Source of the DNA: Perognathus longimembris pacificus
Taxonomy: Eukaryota > Chordata > Mammalia > Rodentia > Heteromyidae
Length of the DNA: 64,000 nucleotides
Direction: 5' to 3'
NCBI RefSeq assembly: GCF_023159225.1
Contig: NC_063167.1
Coordinates: 75,065,298 to 75,129,297, forward strand
This document shows, piece by piece, positions 12,065 through 23,186 of this stretch. A program made the translations under genes and the position numbers. Under the pieces are notes generated by a model. It made no database searches, was not told where the DNA came from, and saw only the letters and a program-made list of their open reading frames with translations. The first letter of the stretch is position 1; the number at the start of each line of letters is the position of its first letter.

Positions 12065-12190
12065 TTCAGGAATTTCACAAGCTAGGCAACTGGACTTCAG
12101 AGAGCTTAAGGGATTTGTCTAAGAACACAGTCTGTAAATGGAAGAGCTAGGACTCAACCCCAGGTCTGTCTTGTTCCTAGAGGCCATGTG
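12065..12190 (+). mobile_element. MIR remnant
   Basis: GGATTTGTCTAAGAACACAG and GGAAGAGCTAGGACTCAACC follow the MIR order. Confidence 0.6.
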
Positions 12191-12385
12191 CTAGCCAGCC
12201 TCACAGACTGCCCTGGCCAAGAGAAGCTGAAGTGCAGCCTACTTTTTACAAAACGCAACGGAGTCAAGAGAACTTTGCAAATCCAAACAGGCAGAACCTG
12301 TTTACAACTCTGACACCTAGAACCGCAGTTGAAGGTTTTGCCATGCATCAACACGAAGAAACGAAGAAACGGTGAGCCAACTTAC

Positions 12386-12533
12386 AATAACTTTCAGGTT
12401 GCCTTTCACATCAAAGGATTTGATGACCCAGTTGACAGACTTCTGGCACTTCAGGATCAGGACAAGGTTTCTGACCACCTCAGGCTCCTCACGCGCAGGT
12501 CTGATATCGATGATTATATCCACCTGGAAAGCA
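12386..12533 (-). CDS. TGFBR3: TGFBR3 (betaglycan) exon, orphan domain
   Basis: 148-bp exon. Acceptor ctcag (12534-12538), donor GTAAGT (12380-12385). One base completes the Ser codon begun in the previous exon (AG|T), followed by 49 codons: AFQVDIIIDIRPAREEPEVV, then a segment ending VKGNLKVI. The run LILKCQKSVNWVIKSFDVKG is nearly invariant in mammalian betaglycan as I remember it. It belongs to the orphan domain of the ectodomain. The open frame and correct phases on both sides show that the locus is under coding constraint immediately downstream of the frameshifted exon. Confidence 0.96.
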
Positions 12534-12884
12534 CTGAGAATGGAAAACAAAGGCAAAGTTGGGCCCAAACGCCAGAAAGTTGTAACTCTTTCCCTTCTTC
12601 CAAGTCTTCGTGTTTCTAGTGTCTGGCCAGTTGATTAAAAAGCTGGAGTGGATCCCAGGCAAATGACATGTGCAAAACAGATTGTTATTGCACACATAAC
12701 AAAACAATTTTACATAACAGGCCTGCTGATAATTAGCCATTCTAGTTTTTCTTTTTTTTTAGGGGGGGGCAAAGGTGATTACTCAAAGAAGCCACTATGG
12801 GACATAGACCAGAACAAACCAGATTTTGCTTTTCAAATTTATTTGTTTGTTGTTTAGTTGTATGTGTGTGTACATGAATGCTAG

Positions 12885-13115
12885 TACTAGGACTTGAACT
12901 CAGGTACTAGGGCTTTTTGAACTGAGGGCCTAGGCACTGTCCCTTTGCTTTTTCACTCCACTGTGCCCTACCACTTGAGCCACAGTTTCACTTGTGGATT
13001 TTTGCTGGTTAACTGGAGATAACAAGTCTCATAGACATTTCTGCCCAGGCGATGCTCAGATCTAAACCTCATCAGCTCAAAAGCTCGATTACAGGCGTGA
13101 AGCGTAGGTACCAGC
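12885..13115 (-). mobile_element. B1-Geo composite SINE, older
   Basis: Diverged Geo half with a duplicated first 25 bp (CTTGAACTCAGGTACTAGGG / TTTGAACTGAGGGCCTAGG), then B1-like half ending GATTACAGGCGTGAAGC. Confidence 0.75.
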
Positions 13116-13919
13116 AGCAGTTTAATTTTGAAATAGAATTTTTCTTTCCAACCTTCAGCGCTTTCATTGTGTAAGTTTCAAATGTGCTATATGCTCCAAG
13201 TCCTTCAAAACCAGAAGCGGGCAGCAGTTTAGTAAGGGGGGCAGGCAGCTGGGAGCAGAGAAGGGGGTGGCATGGTGATTAAAAAAAAAAAAAACCCGAG
13301 GTAATTTCAGAATAAAATAAAAGGCAAAAGGCTGGAGGATTTCTTGACTTGTACAACATTTGCTTAAGCCATTAACAACTGTTACACAACCCTATCTGCA
13401 TTTAGGTTCCAAAACTCCTGGATATATAGTTATTAAAATTAAAAAAAAACAAACAGATGGTCAACTAAGTGATTGCTAGAAAATTGATGAATGTAACCAG
13501 AACTCCTAAGAATTCAATATAAAGGAGAATTTTAAAAAGTACAACTAAACAATAATCTCTGTCATTCAGAGCTTAAGGAAGCATCTGTATATTGATGTGT
13601 TGGTTTTACACACTGTTTTTACACACTTATAAAGCCTCAGCCAAGCGTGGACTCAGATGACATGGGTGGCTGACACAGTATCCGAGCTCCTAGTACCATT
13701 ACTTTTAAATTTTCCACAGAATTCTTCAGGGGAAACAGAATGGAATCTTACCACAAATGATTGCAATGTATTCACTTTTGCACTCGAAACCGGATTATCC
13801 TTTTAACTTTGAAATCCCTCTACAATAAATTGTTTTAAGTTTTAAGTCACTGGTCCACACAAGATAGGGGTTCAGTGTGAGTCGCCTCCCTGCACCCCTG
13901 ACACCCTTTCTTTCTTTCC

Positions 13920-14130
13920 TTTTTGGTGGCACCAGCTTTGAATTCAGGGCTTCCTGCTTGCTAGGCAGAGGCTCTAACACTTCAGCTACATTTCCTTTTT
14001 TCCTCTGCTTACCTTTCTTTTGGAACAGTGTTTTGCTTTCTGCCTGGGCCAGCCTGAATTGTGAACTTGTTTACACCTCCTTCCTTAGCCAGGGACAACA
14101 GGTGTGTACCACACCATGCCTAGTTCTTCC
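13920..14130 (-). mobile_element. B1 + ID-type dimeric SINE (B1-dID-like)
   Basis: On the plus strand an ID-like half (CTTGCTAGGCAGAGGCTC) precedes a B1 half (GCCTGGGCCAGCCTG ... GTGTGTACCACACCATGCC). Layout of the older B1-dID family. Confidence 0.65.
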
Positions 14131-14159
14131 TGTTGAGATGAGGTCTCCCATTTTTCCCC

Positions 14160-14372
14160 CATGGGGCCTGAACTCAGGGCTTAGGTGCTGTCCCTGAGCC
14201 TCTTTGTGCTCAAGGTTAGCACTTGAGCTACAGCGCCACTTCTGGTTTTTGAGTGCTAAACTGCAGATAAGAGTCCCATGAGGCCTTTTCTGTCCTGGCT
14301 GGTTTTGAACAGTAATCAGATCTCAGCCTCCTGAGTAGCTAGGATTATAGGTGTGAGCCACTGACGCCTGGC
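14160..14372 (-). mobile_element. B1-Geo composite SINE
   Basis: Complete dimer ending GAGTAGCTAGGATTATAGG then GTGAGCCACTGACGCCTGGC. Confidence 0.85.
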
Positions 14373-14379
14373 AATATTT

Positions 14380-14478
14380 TTTTTTTTTAAGCTTGGGCTG
14401 TCCAGTAACCATGATGTCCCTAATCTCAGCCTCTCATATATCTGGGATGATAAGGTTCACACCACTACACCCAGCTAT
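14380..14478 (-). mobile_element. B1 fragment
   Basis: CTAATCTCAGCCTCTCATAT ... ACCACTACACCCAGC on the plus strand. Confidence 0.5.
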
Positions 14479-14525
14479 TGAATGAGAATGGATCTTGAAA
14501 ACGGAGGAGTGTGGGGGGAGGAGCC

Positions 14526-14598
14526 TGGGCTGCCCTTGAATGGCAGTTCTCTAGATCTCAGCTTCTTGAATAGCTAGGCTTGAGCCATCACGCCCAGT
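14526..14598 (-). mobile_element. B1 fragment
   Basis: TCAGCTTCTTGAATAGCTAG ... GAGCCATCACGCCCAG, abutting the (TTTC)n run. Confidence 0.5.
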
Positions 14599-14604
14599 TC
14601 TTTT

Positions 14605-14676
<72 letters not shown>

Positions 14677-14678
14677 TT
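14599..14678. repeat. (TTTC)n microsatellite
   Basis: Nearly perfect tetranucleotide run of about 19 units following a B1 fragment on the minus strand. Confidence 0.95.
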
Positions 14679-14811
14679 TAAGTTTATAATTTATCTTAAT
14701 AGGAAAGGTAAACTTCCTGGGGCAGGAAGCTGAGAGAGTAAACAAAAACACACAAAAAGAGGCAAATTCTATCTACTGGCTCATGGGTATATTATCACAA
14801 GGAGCCATTCA

Positions 14812-14813
<2 letters not shown>

Positions 14814-14853
<40 letters not shown>
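14814..14853. repeat. (CA)n microsatellite
   Basis: About 20 perfect CA units. Confidence 0.95.
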
Positions 14854-14855
<2 letters not shown>

Positions 14856-15202
14856 TTAAAGGAAACAGTTCCAGGTATGTAAGTGTTCTGAGGATATTAT
14901 AAACAGAACTTTATTAAAAAGAGAACTGCTACAAAGTGATGATAATTGTAGTAAGTCATGTGTTGTAATGGCCACAACAGGAATTGTGACCATATCCTGC
15001 AATAAATACTAACTTTAGAAACAGATGGTGTCTAGAGACTGATGCAGGTAAGACTCTTCCTCCTTCTCAGCCCCCGTCCCGCTCCCTTCCTTTCTGCAAA
15101 GGGGGCAGGTGGTTGGTTATACCTGTCCCCCACTGAAGTCTGGGAAGATCTTTGTGTCATCTCTTCCCAGATCAGGAAACACCCCCACACATGGTGTCTT
15201 AC

Positions 15203-15370
15203 CTGTAGGGGTTGGAGTTGGGAGTGATTAACTCGATGATGTGCACTTCCGTATCCTGGGGCTGGCTGGATATCACACATCCCTGGCTGCTTTGGGCTGG
15301 AGGTATTCAGCCAGGTAATTGAGTGAGAGAAAATTCTTCCCTATGTTACATGTGGGAGGAAATACTTGAT
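15203..15370 (-). CDS. TGFBR3: TGFBR3 (betaglycan) exon with apparent 1-bp frameshift
   Basis: 168-bp exon with clean splice sites: acceptor tttcag (15371-15376) and donor GTAAG (15198-15202). It starts in the Asp codon split with the upstream exon (G|AT) and reads QVFPPTCNIGKNFLSLNYLA then EYLQPKAA, after which the frame runs into TGA at 15273-15275. In the next frame the rest of the betaglycan peptide follows: CVISSQPQDTEVHIIELITP and NSNPY, ending in AG| of a split Ser. The flanking phases require a length of 3n+1; the actual length is 3n, so one base is missing near 15280-15288, where human has codons for Glu-Gly. Both halves are well conserved, so the exon is real; whether the lesion is biological or a sequence error cannot be told here. 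Confidence 0.93.
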
Positions 15371-15568
15371 CTGAAAGGAAGGAAGCACAGGGTGGGAGGT
15401 CAAATCACTGGGCTAATTGCAACTATACACCCGGTTGCAACTATACACCCGGTAACATACGTAGTCTATGATTAGTCCTATAACTGAATATATTCCTCCT
15501 TTGCAGTCACCATTTCAGTCACCTCTCTGGTCCACACACGTAGCATTCATTAAGCATCCTTCCCTAGC

Positions 15569-15728
15569 TTTCTACCACTTGAGCCACACCCTTACTTCTG
15601 GTGTTTTGGGTAACTGGAAATAAGAGTCCCATAGACTTTTTTTGCCCAGACTAGCTTTGAACTGCAATCCTCAGATCTCAGCCTTCTGAGTAACTAGGAT
15701 TACAGGTGCAAGCCGCTGGTGCCTGGCT
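15569..15728 (-). mobile_element. B1-Geo composite SINE, partial
   Basis: Starts within the Geo half (CTACCACTTGAGCCACACC) and has a complete B1-like half ending GGTGCCTGGC. Confidence 0.8.
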
Positions 15729-16952
15729 CTCCCCTCACAGAGTATTTATATATCCTGAAGATCGAAAGTAGCAATCTGAGGGAAATAGGGAGGGCAGACA
15801 GACTTTTGTTTTCATAGCCTTAATCCAGACAACTAATATCTCTAGGGCACATTGTAAGTTTTCCTGCTTTTATGAACATCGTAAAACACTGAGGGCTGTT
15901 CCCCTCCGTGCAGGAAAGCCATGCAAGTCCCAGGAATCTGAAGACACTCCCCTAACGACACACACCACTCACACTAGCACCCCACGTGATGGGATTTCCA
16001 TCCACGTTAAATGTTTAAACAGAACTGGAAAGCAAGTGCTGGCAGCGTGGCAGTTGGGACCAGCATCAAGGAAGCCCTAGGTGTAGCAAGCTCTGCAGAA
16101 GAGGCCATCAATCAGAGTCCTGGCACTTGAATGAAACACATTTCTGCCTTTTTCATTTGTAAGGATGGAATTCTAGGTGCTCACGTCCACATGCAAGTCT
16201 TAATTGAGAGTACAGGATCAGCCCAGAGGTTCCAAAGCTGGGGTTACCATGCCCTCTCCCCAGCCTGTGCAATCTCCCTTTGGTGAAATCTACAGTGCAC
16301 ACTAGGGCAACAGGGCTGCAACCACCAAAGTGGCCCAGGTGCCATCTTGGAACAGAGCAATTCCAAGGCCCTGGATAGCAGCCTCACCAAAAAGAGGCTC
16401 TGAGCTCTAGCAGGCTCTGCACTCCACATGCTTTCCAAAAAATCCCTCACCAAGAAGACAGGTTTCATGGCTTGCTTCCTCCACATCTGCTGAAGCTTTT
16501 GCTAGATGTACAGACGAGGCCTGCATGCCCTACAGCTGCAGCCCTGTGATGCCTCCCCCAGGTCACAAGATGGAAAAATGATATTGGGACAGCAGGGCTG
16601 AGATTTCATGGAAAGCCAGGAGCCAGGCGAATGGGCCAGAGAAAAAGAGACCAGAGTCCTCCTGGGACCGGGACTGCACTTCTAGCCCAGGTGCTATGTA
16701 ACAGGCTCATGGTCTATAAGTTTCTTGGACTTGCAAATGAATATATGCAATTTGAGGCAAATAATATATTATTCACTCATACTAATTAGTCACTAGGAAA
16801 AGTTTAATGGTTCAAACATTGCTATTATTAAGAACTCCAGCCCAGATGCCACTGTCACTGTGCTGCATAAGCGGATCACATTTTTGTAGAGGGTAGGTTT
16901 CTTTTGTTCTCTGAATGAATTTTCTATACAAGTGACATAAGAATATACACCA

Positions 16953-17040
16953 AAGCCAAGTATGGTACAGCAAGCCTGTAACCCCAGCAAGAGAATGGCA
17001 GAAGCAGCAGGAAGATCTCAAGTCTGAAGTCAGGCTATAA
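16953..17040 (+). mobile_element. B1 fragment
   Basis: GTATGGTACAGCAAGCCTG and TAACCCCAGC, then a degraded B1 body. Confidence 0.5.
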
Positions 17041-17056
17041 TATGAGAATCTTTCTT

Positions 17057-17272
17057 TTTTTTTTTTTTTTTTTTTTTTGGCCAGTCCTGGGCCTTGGACT
17101 CAGGGCCTGAGCACTGTCCCTGGCTTCTTCCCGCTCAAGGCTAGCACTCTGCCACTTGAGCCACAGCGCCGCTTCTGGACGTTTTCTGTATATGTGGTGC
17201 TGGGGAATCGAACCTAGGGCCTCATGTATCCGAGGCAGGCACTCTTGCCACTAGGCTATATCCCCAGCCCCC
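17057..17272 (-). mobile_element. IDL-Geo SINE, full length, young
   Basis: Long poly-T, both modules complete. Exact 13-bp duplication GAGAATCTTTCTT at 17044-17056 and 17273-17285 indicates a recent insertion. Confidence 0.94.
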
Positions 17273-17304
17273 GAGAATCTTTCTTAAAAGGGGGTAATTA
17301 GGAA

Positions 17305-17375
17305 TGTTGGTCTGGCATGGTCCACTTGTGTGGCATGCAGAAGACCCTGGGTTCAATTCCTAATACCCCAACCAA
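17305..17375 (+). mobile_element. ID-like SINE fragment
   Basis: CCCTGGGTTCAATTCCTAAT with a weak A-box region before it. Confidence 0.5.
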
Positions 17376-18779
17376 ATACTTACACCAAGTGTCAAGTAGA
17401 AAGAAAACTACAAAAGGAGACCACTAGGTAGAAACCCAGAAAGTTTGTTGGATGGGATGGAGTAGGGTCACATGACTGATTGGCATTATAGGAAAAGATT
17501 GACAAATGGGCCCAAAGGAAAGACTCTTGAGAGCAGGAATGAGCTTAGGAGGGAATATCAAATGCCCTGTTTTCCTGGGCTCTCACCCAAGGCTCTGGTG
17601 GTAACTCTGTGAGGCCTACAGTTCTAGAAACCTGGAGGTAGAACTGACATTCCCTGATTCTGCCACTACCTGGCCAGGCTCAAATAGGCGTGTACTCCCT
17701 GATCACTGGCAGGGCTCACACAGACACTTATTGCTGACCTCATCCTTGAGTTTCCCATCCAAGGAGTCTGGGATGGGCCACGTGGTATAACATCCCTAAC
17801 ACGTGCCCAGGTGAGACCGAACTTACTGGGGCAGAAATCATTTGGGAACCATTGAGGTTTGAGCAAGAGGAAGCTCAAGGCTTGGGCCTCTGGGTAAAGG
17901 AAGACAAGCACAGGTTCCAGGAGGCCAGCAGATGAAGCTGGTTCAGTGGAGTTGGAACCAAGGTGATGATCAATACACAGTGTTACCTGTGGTTCACCCA
18001 CCTACCCTAGGAGTCTTGCTTGTTCTCCCCTTGGTGTGGGCCAGTGGCTTAGACTCAACTGATAGCCATCAATGTTCAGAGGTTGTAAAGCCATGATATC
18101 AAAAACTTAACTAATTTTTACTAGACTGGACACCAAGTCTTTAAGTTCCTTTCCTGTACCCAGTGGGCATTCAACCACTTAAGTGGCTTAACCCCTGTTT
18201 ACTGTTGTTTAGGGAAACTCACGAACTGCCAAGGGAACAGGGCCCGACCTTCCAAATGTTGCTATCCCACATATTCTAACTCTAATCCCAAGGGATAAGG
18301 GTTAATCTCTTGTGCAACTAGAATTCTGATTCAGGCACACAGAGTGTTGTCTAAGGGCTTAGGGCCTTGCCTTTTTGTCTCAAGGAGGCCTGAAGTTTTA
18401 TTATTAGCTACCTGGTGATCAGGAAAGTCTAGTAACAAATTCAGACCTTTTGAACCCACCTCTGACTAAAACCCTTCCTCTCACCTCGAGCCACATCTCC
18501 CATCCAGCAGCCCACACGCACTTCAGGTTCTGCTCCTTTGTCTAATGCTTGGAAATGGAGCATTAGGCAGCAGTAGCAGACTCAAGAGCCACAAAACCTG
18601 GGTTTAAGAGCTGAGCAGTTTGCTGAGCCCTCCACTAAGCCTTCTGCAGAACTACAGAAACAATGTCTGGTCCCTGAGATCAACGTGTAGTACGCGTGAA
18701 AGCCCCTGTAGTCAAAACCTGCAGCTCACACTCCAACGTCACTGCCCCTGCCCCTCTTTCCTGTACCCTGTGCTTACTT

Positions 18780-18998
18780 TATTTTATTTTGTTTTATTTA
18801 TTTATTTATTGCCAGTCCTGGGGCTTGAACTCAGGGCCTGAGCACTGTCCCTGGCTTCTTTTTGCTCAAGGCTAGTACTCTGCCACTTGAGCCACAGCAC
18901 CACTATTGGCATTTTCTATATATGTAGTGCTGAGGAATCAAACCCAGGGCTTCATGTATACAAGGCAAGCGCTCTTGTCACTAGGCCATCTTCCCGCC
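18780..18998 (-). mobile_element. IDL-Geo SINE, full length
   Basis: T-rich tail (TTTA repeats), Geo and ID-like halves present. 14-bp duplication CCCTGTGCTTACTT at 18766-18779 and 18999-19012. Confidence 0.93.
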
Positions 18999-19439
18999 CC
19001 CTGTGCTTACTTGAAAACAGCCCGGATCCAAAATAAGTGTTGAGACCAAGCATTCAACATTGCTCCCATCCTCATCACACAGCCTGTGGAGGAGGGGGCC
19101 AGCAGAAAGCACTGAACACCGACAATCTGAGACAGCGCCCAGAATCGCCTGACCAGACCAAGAACGCATTCATCAGAGTTATTTCTTAGTAACTTATATG
19201 GGCTCCAAATATACTCAACTATAAATAATGAAAAAAATGTGGATTTTTGTTTGTTTGAATATAATAAGCTTTCCAAATTGAGCCATCAGCTATCTTTCTC
19301 TGCAGGGCAAGGAAAGCAAAATAGGCAGTCTCTTAGCAAAGCCTTTTCTCCAGTTACTTGTCCTTGCAACATGCACTAGTACTAAGTAAACAATTGACCA
19401 TCATAAACCAGGTATTAATTGAACCCACTGAAAATTTAC

Positions 19440-19623
19440 CTTCCCCCACTTTAATATAAATGTTTCTTGCAACTTTGAGCTCAGTGAATGAAGTGACAGC
19501 TCCATACTCCTTCCGGGCCCAGTTTAGCAGATGTTCATTGCCATAGGGTAAGTTCCTTTCTTCTGTTTCTGCCGTCAAGGAGAAGTTTCCTGATGAAAAC
19601 TGCACCACAGAACCCACGGACAC
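19440..19623 (-). CDS. TGFBR3: TGFBR3 (betaglycan) exon, orphan domain with N-glycosylation site
   Basis: 184-bp exon, phase 0 at the start and leaving one base (G). Acceptor acctcag (19624-19630), donor GTAAAT (19434-19439). It encodes VSVGSVVQFSSGNFSLTAET, then a stretch ending TELKVARNIYIKVGE. The NFS sequon matches the position of Asn141 in human betaglycan by my count. This is part of the N-terminal orphan domain. The final G joins the AT at the start of the next exon to make Asp, as in other mammals. No disruption. Confidence 0.97.
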
Positions 19624-19779
19624 CTGAGGTAAACAGAAGTGCATATTCAATACGGAACCACTTGGAGCCGAGTCATGATTAGAGACTAATGGGTCTTCAG
19701 CATTCCTTATGTTGTCTCTTCCCATTGCAATATAGACAGATGATGAGTTTTTCTCATCAGCAATTCAAGAAACTATCCT

Positions 19780-19970
19780 AGCTGTAAATTCGCACCTGTA
19801 TCTTAGCTATTCAAAAGGCTGAGATCAAACAAACTGCAGTTTGAAGACAGCCTACACAGGAAAGTCCCTGAGACCAGAATAAAAAAAGAAGGGCTAGAGG
19901 CATGGCTCAAGTGGTAAAGCCACAACTGAGTAAGTACAAGGCCTTAAGTTCAAACCCTGGTACCAATATT
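19780..19970 (+). mobile_element. B1 + ID-type dimeric SINE
   Basis: B1-like half, then GAGGCATGGCTCAAGTGG and AAGTTCAAACCCTGGTACC of an ID-like second half. Confidence 0.65.
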
Positions 19971-20231
19971 ACAAATTATCAGAACCATCACTTCCATTTT
20001 TCCATTTATTTACATTAGAGGCTGATCTTTCAAGTACTGTTGGTCTTCCATCTATGTTGACTCCGCATCTGTGGATTCAACCATGAATCAAAAACATTTT
20101 GGAAAAAAATTCCCCTATTTTGATCATGAACAGACCTCCTTTCCCTTCTCATTAGTCTCTAAACAACACCATGCAACACCATCTACATGCAATTCGCACT
20201 GCATTTGGATATTTAAAGTAATCAAAAAGCT

Positions 20232-20650
20232 GAGTGCTGCTCAGGAAGCTGAGATATGATGATCCAGGCTTGAAGCCAGCCTGGGCAGGAAAAGTCTATG
20301 AGACTCATCATCACCAATTAATCACCCAAAAGAGGGCTGGGGATATGGCCTAGTGGCAAGAGCACTTGCCTCGTATACATGAAGCCCTGGGTTCAATTCT
20401 CCAGCACCACATATACAGAAAACAGCCAGAAGTGGCGCTGTGGCTCAAGTGGCAGAGTGCTAGCCTTGAGCAAAAAGAAGCCAGGAACAGTGCTCAGGCC
20501 CTGAGTCCAAGCCCGAGGACTAGCAAAAAAAATCACCAAAAAGCTGGACATGGTGGTATGACTGAAGTAGTACAGCACTGGCCTTGAGAGTTAAAGCTAA
20601 GAGATAGCACAGCACCCAGGCCCTAAGTTCAAGCCCTAGTACTGTCATGC
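20232..20650 (+). mobile_element. B1-Geo composite SINE split by an IDL-Geo insertion
   Basis: B1-like half at 20232-20332, Geo half at about 20530-20650 (ending GGCCCTAAGTTCAAGCCC); the intervening IDL-Geo is a later insertion. Confidence 0.8.
20333..20529 (+). mobile_element. IDL-Geo SINE nested in a B1-Geo SINE
   Basis: GGGCTGGGGATATGGCCTAG start, both modules, A-rich end. It interrupts a plus-strand B1-Geo whose halves flank it; duplicated site approximately AATCACCAAAA on both sides. Confidence 0.9.
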
Positions 20651-20672
20651 ACTTGCACTCACTCACTGTCTC

Positions 20673-20705
20673 ACACACACACACACACACATACACACAC
20701 ACACA
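20673..20705. repeat. (CA)n microsatellite
   Basis: One TA interruption; lies at the tail of the split B1-Geo. Confidence 0.9.
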
Positions 20706-21694
20706 AATCTAGAAATGAGATGATTTCAAGTATACAGGAAGATGTTTGTATAGTCATGTGCAAATAGGTCATTTTGTATAAGGGACTTAAGCCTCTATGG
20801 ATTTTGTACCTAGGAGTGGGGATAGGGAGAGATTCTGGAACTAATATTGGTAGCCTTGGTATTTCCATGAATACCAGGAATCAGTTAGCTCTAATATATG
20901 GTGAGTGGAGTGTAAAGTATTGGTGAGTGTGTTCATGATGGGAGCAAAGGATACCAAAGTTCTGTGATCCACCAAACATGACTCTGGGACTTCCAGAGCT
21001 ACATCTGCCGACAGACTTACCACAACAGGGACACAAGTTAGAGAGTCCTTTTGGTTTATGTTCTTCTGAGCATTGAGATTAAGGGAGTGGGCAAAGTTGT
21101 CCACCTTCTTATGACACACCTCAAGCTTCACTGCAGTGAGATGAATGCATAGGGCAGCTCTGTTGTGAGACTCCCCAATTCCCACAGGTGATGACGTCAC
21201 AAGTCAACTGATCCTAATAAAATGTGCAGGATGATCTGCCACATGACTGCTGGATGCATTAGACAATCGCCAACTTACCACCCCATGGTGTATGAATAAT
21301 TTAGGAAAACCAAGGAGGAAAATCACATTGTTGCGCTCTACTATAACCAAACTTAGTTGCTGGTGAAAACATGCATGCCATTGGCTAGTATTTAAATAAC
21401 TGATATTTATCAAGGTCAAAGGGGAAAACTCCAAGTGTGGGCACTAATGTTCCCAAGGCACAGAAATTGAAAGTTCTTGCATTAAACTTCACATTACCCA
21501 CCCACCATAACAAAAAAGAAAGTAGCTTCTCAAGGGATCAGAATCAACCAGAGGATGATGCAAGTTGAGGGCAGGGATTTTTACTAGTGATTCTACCAAT
21601 TCCAGCAGTATTTTCAACCTGAACGTACATTCAAGCTAGAACTTACCCAACTACTGAGCTAGACATTCACATCTTCTGTTCAATTATGCATACA

Positions 21695-21808
21695 TACTTT
21701 GTTTTATGAGATGGACACTATAGAGTTGAGGCTGGCCTCTAACTCATGATCTTCCTTCCTCAGCCTCCTGAGCACTGGAATTATAGATATGTACCACCAT
21801 GTCCAATA
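21695..21808 (-). mobile_element. B1 SINE monomer
   Basis: GAGGCTGGCCTCTAACTCAT ... CAGCCTCCTGAGCACTGG ... ACCACCATGTCC on the plus strand. Confidence 0.75.
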
Positions 21809-22194
21809 CAGGTATTATTTTAAGTGTGGGCAAATGAGTTCCTCCACTGAATTAATTCCCTGATCTATTATTACTATATTTTCTATCTTGGCTAAAGCTG
21901 AAATGTCATATGAAGAGCTTCTAAATCTCCTAATATCCAAGGCCACATCTCAGACCAGCGAAAATCATTGTGATGGGGCACAGGCATTCGAATATGAGCA
22001 TTCTCTTAGAGTGATTCTAATGTCTGGCAATGTTTAAGAGTGGCTGTCTTATTGAGCACTGAGATCGTTGGTGAGAAAGGTACTCGTTTAGTGCAGGCTT
22101 GCTGTGGGCACACCTTGCAGCTGCCTCTACTTCAGTGGTCTTGATCAGAGGCAATCTTGTCCCCCTAAGAGACATTTGACAATGTCAGTCAAAA

Positions 22195-22197
<3 letters not shown>

Positions 22198-22246
<49 letters not shown>
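22198..22246. repeat. (TG)n microsatellite
   Basis: About 23 perfect TG units at the tail side of a minus-strand B1-Geo. Confidence 0.95.
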
Positions 22247-22433
22247 AATTCTAGGGCTTGAACTCAGGGCCTGGAGGCTGTCCCTGAGCTTATTGTTCAA
22301 GCTACCACTCTACCACTTGAGCCACAGCTCCACTTTCAGCTTTTCTGATAGTTTAGTGAAAATAAGAGTCTCACAGACTTTCCTGCCTGAGTTGACTTTG
22401 AACCACGATCATCTGATCTGAGCCTCCTGACTG
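22247..22433 (-). mobile_element. B1-Geo composite SINE
   Basis: Directly follows a (TG)n run that replaces its A-tail; Geo half then B1-like half truncated near CTCCTGACTGCGTGACAGC. Confidence 0.78.
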
Positions 22434-22807
22434 CGTGACAGCTATTACTGCCAATCGTGTTTCTGTGAGCTTCCCAGTTAAACTTCCCTGAATCAACAGC
22501 CTTTTCTAAACACCTATCAGGCTGTTCTATTTTCTCATGAATGAAAAGTTCTTTCTGTTCTGCACTGATTTGGAAAGGCCAAAACTAATCATGAATGAAG
22601 TGATCACAAAAACAACCATCAACTACCCACCAACCGTGCATTAGGCACTGCAAAGTGTCTTGATGCCGGTTATAAGCAAAACTAAAATGGGCCATTTTGC
22701 TTTGACCCTGTTTTGATGTTAAGCACACAATCATGTCACCTACGGGTGCTGCTCCCAGCCCTGAACCTCAACCCACAGGCAAATCTTCTCTTCACTCTAC
22801 TACAAAG

Positions 22808-23012
22808 GAAGGAAGAGAGAGAGGGAGGGAGGGAGGAAGAGAAGGGAAGGGAAGGGGAGGGAGGGGAAAAGGAAGGGAAAGGGGAAAGGGGGAGAGGGGA
22901 GAGGGGAGGAAGGAAAGAAGGGAGGAAGGGAGGAAGGGAGGAAGGGAGGAAGGGAGGAAGGAAGGAAGGAAGGAAGGAAGGAAGGAAGGAAGGAAGGAAG
23001 GAAGGAAGGAAG
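22808..23012. repeat. Purine-rich simple repeat, (GGAA)n-type
   Basis: 205 bp of G/A: irregular GGGAGGGGAA units that become regular GGAA toward 23012. Confidence 0.93.
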
Positions 23013-23186
23013 GGCATTTTTATCAAACCTGTCACTGAAAGAAAACAACACAACCTACAGCTGTGCAGAGGCCTCTGTCCCACTGCCAGCACAGGGCTGG
23101 GGGACGGACAGGGCTCGCCAATGTTCTATTGCTTGTGTCCTCACTGATATTATAGATGTAAATGTGTTATAGAAATAGTACGATTT

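Larger units (their letters stand above)
5045..12385 (-). other. TGFBR3: TGFBR3 intron, 7.3 kb
   Basis: Contains two B1-Geo SINEs, one IDL-Geo, a 1.9-kb 5'-truncated L1, a purine-rich simple repeat (9060-9213), an ID fragment, a B1 monomer and two MIR remnants. 8640-9040 and 9300-10200 are non-repetitive to my eye; 9330-9560 stands out for its CpG content (see findings). 10610-11520 is unique sequence in which I see no gene. Confidence 0.8.
12534..15202 (-). other. TGFBR3: TGFBR3 intron, 2.7 kb
   Basis: Dense cluster of minus-strand SINEs (12885-13115, 13920-14130, 14160-14372, 14380-14478, 14526-14598), followed by a (TTTC)n and a (CA)n microsatellite. 13130-13900 is unique and AT-rich. Confidence 0.8.
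15371..19439 (-). other. TGFBR3: TGFBR3 intron, 4.1 kb
   Basis: Holds a minus-strand B1-Geo, two IDL-Geo copies with clear target-site duplications, a B1 fragment and an ID fragment. 15730-16940 and 17380-18760 are unique intronic sequence with no coding signal that I recognise. Confidence 0.8.

Noticed and set aside
20340..20410. tRNA gene (A and B boxes)
   Set aside because: These boxes belong to the ID-like half of IDL-Geo; no cloverleaf with intact acceptor stem, and many copies have a SINE body and A-tail.
22713..23147. 144-aa Glu/Gly/Arg/Lys repeat ORF
   Set aside because: Produced by the (GGAA)n-type microsatellite, open in all frames; not a protein gene.
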